From positions 124,001 to 188,000 of the forward strand of contig NZ_FWXY01000004.1 in NCBI RefSeq assembly GCF_900176365.1: 64,000 nt of DNA. Direction: 5' to 3'. The notes under the pieces were generated by a model. That model saw only the letters and a program-made list of their open reading frames with translations. It did no database searches and was not told the DNA's origin. This document shows positions 60,308 to 64,000 of this stretch, piece by piece; the stretch's first letter is position 1; the number at the start of each line of letters is the position of its first letter. The stretch comes from Desulfocicer vacuolatum DSM 3385. Its GTDB lineage: Bacteria; Desulfobacterota; Desulfobacteria; Desulfobacterales; Desulfobacteraceae. A program made the position numbers and the translations under genes.

Positions 60308-61185
60308 AGGAGCTAACCGTTATCAGCGGCAAAGGTGGGACAGGAAAAACCAGTGTGACAGCATCCTTTGCCACCCTTGCCGACAATAGAATTGTGGTGG
60401 ATGCGGATGTGGATGCGGCCAACCTTTTTTTAACCCTTGAGCATAAGACCCTTGAAAATTCATATTTTAAAGGGGGAAGCAAGGCCTGCATAGATAAGGA
60501 TGCATGCATTGAATGTGGAGATTGCCGGGAACGATGCCAGTTTGACGCCATTTCCGAAGATTTTATCATTGACCCCATCGCTTGTGAAGGGTGTGGCGTG
60601 TGCGCTTATTTTTGTCCGGAAAAAGCCATTGCCTTTGAGCAGCAGGTGTGCGGTGAGAAATTTGTCTCCCAAACCCCCTGGGGGCCCATGATCCATGCCC
60701 GCCTTGGCATTGCCGAGGAAAATTCCGGTCTGCTGGTGAGTCAACTTCGCCAGGAGGCAAGGGAGCTGGCCAAGGATAAGAAGATTCCCCTGATTATAAC
60801 CGATGGCCCTCCGGGTATTGGCTGTCCTGTGATTGCAGCGGTGACCAATGCCGATGCGTTGCTCATTGTCACGGAGCCCACCTTATCCGGTCTGCATGAC
60901 ATGGAACGGGTGAAGGCCCTGGCCGATCAGATGAACATTCCCACCATGCTGTGCATTAATAAGGCAGATTTAAACCCGGAAACAGCCGGCCGTATCAAAA
61001 ATTTTGCAGAGGATAACGGCATTCATTTTGTGGGTGAAATCCCCTTTGATCGAGAGGTGATTGATGCCATGAAGGCCAGCCAGAGTCTTGTTCAGTTTTC
61101 CCAGGGGGCCGCAGCAAAGGCCGTGAAATCCATTTGGAAAGAGGTTCAGCAGTTTATGGGAACCACGCTGGAACGAATCATGTAG
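60304..61185 (+). CDS. MinD/ParA-family ATPase with ferredoxin insertion (2)
   Basis: A 293-aa paralogue of the preceding gene. SGKGGTGKTSVTASFATL, two [4Fe-4S] motifs (CIECGDCRERCQFDA and CEGCGVCAYFCPEKA), TDGPPGIGCPVIAAV and MLCINKADLNPE. Start and stop overlap (ATGA) with gene 1 shows tight coupling and probable heterodimer formation (inference). An R3 element of about 180 bp separates it from the first NifX-like gene. Confidence 0.9.
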   Translation: MKELTVISGKGGTGKTSVTASFATLADNRIVVDADVDAANLFLTLEHKTLENSYFKGGSKACIDKDACIECGDCRERCQFDAISEDFIIDPIACEGCGVCAYFCPEKAIAFEQQVCGEKFVSQTPWGPMIHARLGIAEENSGLLVSQLRQEARELAKDKKIPLIITDGPPGIGCPVIAAVTNADALLIVTEPTLSGLHDMERVKALADQMNIPTMLCINKADLNPETAGRIKNFAEDNGIHFVGEIPFDREVIDAMKASQSLVQFSQGAAAKAVKSIWKEVQQFMGTTLERIM

Positions 61186-61241
61186 TCAGCTTCAGACCTG
61201 TGGGCAAAATATAAAAATATTGTGTGTGTATTTGATTGTCA

Positions 61242-61424
61242 CTCAACTTTCGGGCTTCATTTCAAAGCTGGCATTTTTTAATGTATCGATGGACTCAGTG
61301 TGCCGACGGGGTCAGGCTTTTGTTATTGATGTTATCGACCAAGGCCTTTGCCAACGCAAAAAGCCTCAATAATGTCAATAACGAAAGCCTGACCCCACCA
61401 CGAAATGCGAACACCGAAAGTTGA
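61242..61424. repeat. R3 hairpin element, complete copy with terminal repeats and target duplication
   Basis: The outer ends CTCAACTTTCGG and CCGAAAGTTGAG are inverted. Internal arms GGGGTCAGGCTTTTGTTATT and (complement) GGGGTCAGGCTTTCGTTATT extend for about 30 bp. GATTGTCA occurs directly outside both ends (61234-61241 and 61425-61432), a candidate 8-bp target-site duplication. It has no coding capacity. A broken copy lies at 15844. It is inserted between the two ATPase genes and the NifX-like pair. Confidence 0.88.
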
Positions 61425-61464
61425 GATTGTCAGCTAAGAAATATTAATATTTAAGGAGAAGAAC

Positions 61465-61827
61465 ATGAAGGTTGTTGTTACATCAAGTGGAAAAGATCTG
61501 GATGCAGACCTTGATCCCCGTTTTGGACGGGCCAAATATTTCATCGTGGTGGATACTAAGAGCATGGATTTTGAAGTTAAAGAAAACACCCAGAATCTGA
61601 ACCTGCCCCAGGGAGCCGGTATCCAGGCCGGAAAAACCGTGGCTGAAACGGGTGTGGAAGCCGTGCTCACCGGAAATTGCGGTCCCAAAGCATTCCAGGT
61701 GCTGGAAACTGCCGGTATTCATGTCATCACCGGCATCCAGGGCACGGTGAAAGGGGTTGTGGAAAAATTTAATGCCGGGGAACTCAGCTATGCCGGCGGC
61801 CCCAATGTGGAAGGACACTGGGTCTAA
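61465..61827 (+). CDS. NifX/NifB-C-terminal-like (dinitrogenase FeMo-cofactor-type) protein 1
   Basis: A 120-aa single-domain protein: MKVVVTSSGKDLDADLDPRF, GRAKYFIVVD, AVLTGNCGPKAFQVLETAGI and GTVKGVVEKFNAG. This is the NifX/NafY/NifB-C fold that binds iron-sulfur or Fe-Mo cluster intermediates. No nif genes are nearby, so it is one of the non-nitrogenase homologues common in sulfate reducers next to MinD-type ATPases. AAGGAG precedes the ATG. Confidence 0.88.
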   Translation: MKVVVTSSGKDLDADLDPRFGRAKYFIVVDTKSMDFEVKENTQNLNLPQGAGIQAGKTVAETGVEAVLTGNCGPKAFQVLETAGIHVITGIQGTVKGVVEKFNAGELSYAGGPNVEGHWV

Positions 61828-61895
61828 AAGATTTACAATATCAACACTTTCTCCAAATTTGAAAATGATTTTTAAACATTGAAAGGACATCAAAG

Positions 61896-62252
61896 ATGAA
61901 GTTTGCAATTCCAATGGCAATGGGTAAATTGACCACACATTTTGGGCACTGCAGGGAATTTTGTATCATGGATGTTGAGGACGGCAACATCACAGACACC
62001 CAGGTGCTTGAGCCCCCCCCGCATGAACCCGGGGTGTTGCCCAAATGGCTCCATGAAAAAGGCGTGAATGTTATTATAACCGGCGGCATGGGACAGATGG
62101 CCAAGCAGCTTTTTGCCCAGGCCGGTATTGATGTGGTGACAGGTGCCCCGGCAGAAGCGCCGGAAACCCTTGTAAAGGCCTATCTTGAAAAAACATTGGT
62201 CACCGGTGAAAATGCCTGTGGCCATGATCCCAATTCTCCTTGCCAGCATTGA
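61896..62252 (+). CDS. NifX/NifB-C-terminal-like protein 2
   Basis: A 118-aa homologue of the previous gene: FAIPMAMGKLTTHFGHCREF, GVNVIITGGMGQMAKQLFAQ, AGIDVVTGAPAEAPETLVKA. A C-terminal Cys/His tail (NACGHDPNSPCQH) could bind a metal; protein 1 lacks it. GAAAGGA is upstream. The four genes from 59435 to 62252 look like one functional group. Confidence 0.87.
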   Translation: MKFAIPMAMGKLTTHFGHCREFCIMDVEDGNITDTQVLEPPPHEPGVLPKWLHEKGVNVIITGGMGQMAKQLFAQAGIDVVTGAPAEAPETLVKAYLEKTLVTGENACGHDPNSPCQH

Positions 62253-62600
62253 TAAAAATGTGTTGGGTTGTGGTTGGAAATCCCATCCATGATTTTGCAC
62301 TCTAAAGTATGGTTTCGGGCAGACCCGGTGTTTTTACACGGGTTTGCCCCTGATATCAGATCCTGCCGTGATTTTGCATTCCTAAATCCTATTTCCAAAA
62401 AGACCTTGCTGAAACGCTGGGAACAGTGCATATTTAAATATGATGTATCATTGTTTTCAGTCGCGTTGCTTCATAAAAATATATATCTGAATCTCAATGC
62501 TCATGTTGTCTCCGGTTTTGGCTGCCATGGGTGCCTTTCAGCATACTGGATTTCAAGCCATGATTATCAAGGTGAAATGCATTGAGTGAACGGAGGGTAG
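62253..62600. other. Intergenic region with a strong hairpin
   Basis: About 350 bp without a supported gene. At 62317-62349 GGGCAGACCCGGTGT and ACACGGGTTTGCCC pair into a strong stem-loop with a T-rich loop. The related sequences ATTTTGCACTCTAAA and ATTTTGCATTCCTAAA flank it (about 62292 and 62372). No T run follows, so a terminator role is doubtful. Confidence 0.55.
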
Positions 62601-63497
62601 ATGAAAATCAAAAAAGCGGTATTTCCTGTGGCAGGCCTTGGCACCCGGTTTCTTCCGGCAACCAAGGCCATGGCCAAGGAGATGCTCCCGGTTGTGGATA
62701 AACCCATTATTCAATATGCTGTGGAAGAGGCCTTTGCTGCTGGCATTGAACAGATTATTTTTGTCACCGGACGGGGGAAAAAAGCCCTGGAGGATCATTT
62801 TGATCGATCCTTTGAGCTGGAAATGACCCTGAAGAACAAGCACAAGGATGAAACTCTGGGGCAGATTAAAAAACTGGTTCCCCCCACCGGAACCATTGTC
62901 TATACCCGTCAGCATGAACCCCGGGGGCTGGGCCATGCCATCTGGTGCGCCCGGGACATTGTGGGGGATGAACCCTTTGCCGTGCTCCTGGCCGATGATT
63001 TGATTAAGTCAAAGGTGTCGGTGCTCTCCCAGATGATTAACCGCTTTGATCGGTTACGGGCCACCATTGCCGCTGTCATGGAGGTTCCCAAAGAGCAAAC
63101 CAATCGGTATGGTATCCTTGATGCCCAGGAGATAGAGGACAATGTGGTGCGGGTCAGGGGCATGATAGAAAAGCCGGATCCTGAAGATGCGCCCTCCAAT
63201 CTGGCCATTGTGGGCCGATATATTTTAACCCCTAAAATTTTTGATTATCTGGGGGAAAAAGAATTGGGGGCAGGGGGGGAAATCCAGCTCACAGATGCCA
63301 TGGAAAAATTGCTCAGCGATCAGCCGGTTTTCGGGTATAAATTTGAGGGGGAGCGTTTTGACTGCGGGGATAAGGCAGGATTTCAGATGGCCAATCTGGC
63401 CTTTGCCATGGAGCGGCCGGATATAAGGGGGAAATTATCCCATTTTATCAGAAATATGGACTATGATTTATCTCCTGGAAACAAAGATACATATTAA
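62601..63497 (+). CDS. galU: UTP-glucose-1-phosphate uridylyltransferase
   Basis: A 298-aa nucleotidyltransferase making UDP-glucose for envelope polysaccharides. Motifs: AVFPVAGLGTRFLPATKAMAKEM (nucleotide binding, Lys), PIIQYAVEEAFAAGIEQIIF, GLGHAIWCARDIVGDEPFAV, LLADDLI, and GEIQLTDAMEKLL with FEGERFDCGDKAGF. CGGAGGG precedes the ATG. It is monocistronic in this window. Confidence 0.95.
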   Translation: MKIKKAVFPVAGLGTRFLPATKAMAKEMLPVVDKPIIQYAVEEAFAAGIEQIIFVTGRGKKALEDHFDRSFELEMTLKNKHKDETLGQIKKLVPPTGTIVYTRQHEPRGLGHAIWCARDIVGDEPFAVLLADDLIKSKVSVLSQMINRFDRLRATIAAVMEVPKEQTNRYGILDAQEIEDNVVRVRGMIEKPDPEDAPSNLAIVGRYILTPKIFDYLGEKELGAGGEIQLTDAMEKLLSDQPVFGYKFEGERFDCGDKAGFQMANLAFAMERPDIRGKLSHFIRNMDYDLSPGNKDTY

Positions 63498-63544
63498 ATA
63501 TTTAAAAGCGATTGCATCTGGATAGTTGTACTTGTGATTTTGAA

Positions 63545-64000
63545 TTATGAGTTCGGGCGGTAGATGCGGTGTAATGCCATGACTTTTTGGACATAGTTTC
63601 GAGTTTCCTGGAAAGGGGGAACTCCATTGTATTTGTCCACATTTCCTGGTCCTGCATTATAGGCTGCCAGGGCGTGTTTAATATTACCTCTATATTGATG
63701 AAGCAGCTGATGGAGGTATCGGGTTCCTGCCATGATGTTTTGTGAGGGTTCAAACGGGTCTGACAGGTTGAGGCTTGTGAAATTAAAGGGCATTATCTGC
63801 ATGAGACCCCGGGCTCCCTTAGAGGATATGGCCCGGGGATTGTAAGCGGATTCTACCTCAATGACAGCTTTTATCAGTGAAAAATCCACTTTAAATTTTC
63901 GAGCAGCTTTTTTTATGAGGTGGTCATAACATTTTTTATTCAACGGAGCTTTGTAGCGTTTGGCTTTGCCTTTGATGAATATTCTGGATTTTGGAGATGT
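63545..64000 (-). CDS. Lytic transglycosylase (SLT domain), 5' end outside the window
   Basis: The C-terminal 151 residues of a soluble-lytic-transglycosylase-type muramidase that cleaves peptidoglycan. The catalytic Glu lies in KAVIEVESAYNPRA, followed by SSKGARGLMQIMP and ALAAYNAGPGNVDKYNGVPP, ending QKVMALHRIYRPNS. The frame is open to the window edge (the upstream residues read RIFIKGKAKRYKAPLNKKCY), so the start and any signal peptide lie beyond base 64000. A TTG at 63943 is probably not the real start. Confidence 0.9.
   Translation of the reverse strand, partial: TSPKSRIFIKGKAKRYKAPLNKKCYDHLIKKAARKFKVDFSLIKAVIEVESAYNPRAISSKGARGLMQIMPFNFTSLNLSDPFEPSQNIMAGTRYLHQLLHQYRGNIKHALAAYNAGPGNVDKYNGVPPFQETRNYVQKVMALHRIYRPNS

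Noticed and set aside
61236-61424. 62-codon frame and its twin near 15882-16082
   Set aside because: Both are translations of the R3 hairpin element; the similarity between them comes from the repeat, not from a gene family.
1-64000. tRNA, rRNA or CRISPR arrays
   Set aside because: No T-loop/acceptor pattern, conserved rRNA stretch or regularly spaced direct repeats with unique spacers were seen. The repeats present are dispersed and palindromic.

Overview
The window looks like a chromosome segment of a Gram-negative sulfate reducer of the Desulfobacterales (Desulfobacter/Desulfobacterium-like). The evidence is a dsrA-dsrB-dsrD-dsrN operon for dissimilatory sulfite reduction, a tetraheme cytochrome c3, an AhbA/AhbB-type siroheme decarboxylase, ferredoxin-fused MinD-type ATPases with NifX-like partners, and an outer membrane (Omp85/TamB genes). 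The organism assignment is inferred from gene content; no database search was run.

Layout. 1-1430 (-): SRP RNA, grpE and the start of dnaK. 1500-8584 (-): DUF1178 protein, MCE-domain lipoprotein, TamB-like and Omp85/TamA-like genes, probably one envelope operon. 8951-10766 (-): B12-binding radical SAM protein and siroheme decarboxylase. 11110-15720 (-): methylthioadenosine/adenine salvage (mtaD, ade, mtnA). 16333-21828 (+): an unassigned set of a one-helix membrane protein, a dynamin-like P-loop protein and an actin/Hsp70-like ATPase. 22026-25207: membrane transporter, LysR regulator and a small exported repeat protein. 25208-29830: repeat- and IS-scarred DNA around an AT-rich pair (DUF4214-GDPD protein and an OpgB-like phosphoglycerol transferase). 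29972-33741: two alpha/beta hydrolases, a VOC protein and a cysteine-cluster protein. 33745-41721: a complete four-gene Wadjet (JetABCD) anti-plasmid system. 41921-43691: a compact GHKL ATPase / STAS-like / PIN nuclease operon that may be an undescribed defence module. 44274-49961: glpA-glpB, a DEAD-box helicase and tatB-tatC. 50063-56567: cytochrome c3, the dsr operon on the opposite strand and a TPR gene. 57020-64000: DapA-family gene, a cysteine-cluster protein, a paired MinD/NifX-like metallocluster gene set, galU and a lytic transglycosylase running off the end.

A notable feature is the density of short non-coding repeats. At least five families are scattered between genes. A 129-bp element with terminal inverted repeats occurs at 14054 and 44012. 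A ~180-bp hairpin element (61242, with a truncated copy at 15844) is flanked by an 8-bp direct repeat. There is an ~87-bp family with six or more copies, a GC-rich hairpin family of ~65-160 bp with five or more copies, and a single 100-bp palindromic element at 25281. They look like MITEs or palindromic repeats, cluster in the same gaps, and in places sit directly against gene starts.

Functional themes: sulfite reduction is linked to siroheme chemistry through dsrN and the siroheme decarboxylase. Envelope biogenesis is served by TamA/TamB/MCE, Tat, OpgB and GalU. The stretch 33.7-43.7 kb reads as a defence island. No tRNA, rRNA or CRISPR array was recognised.
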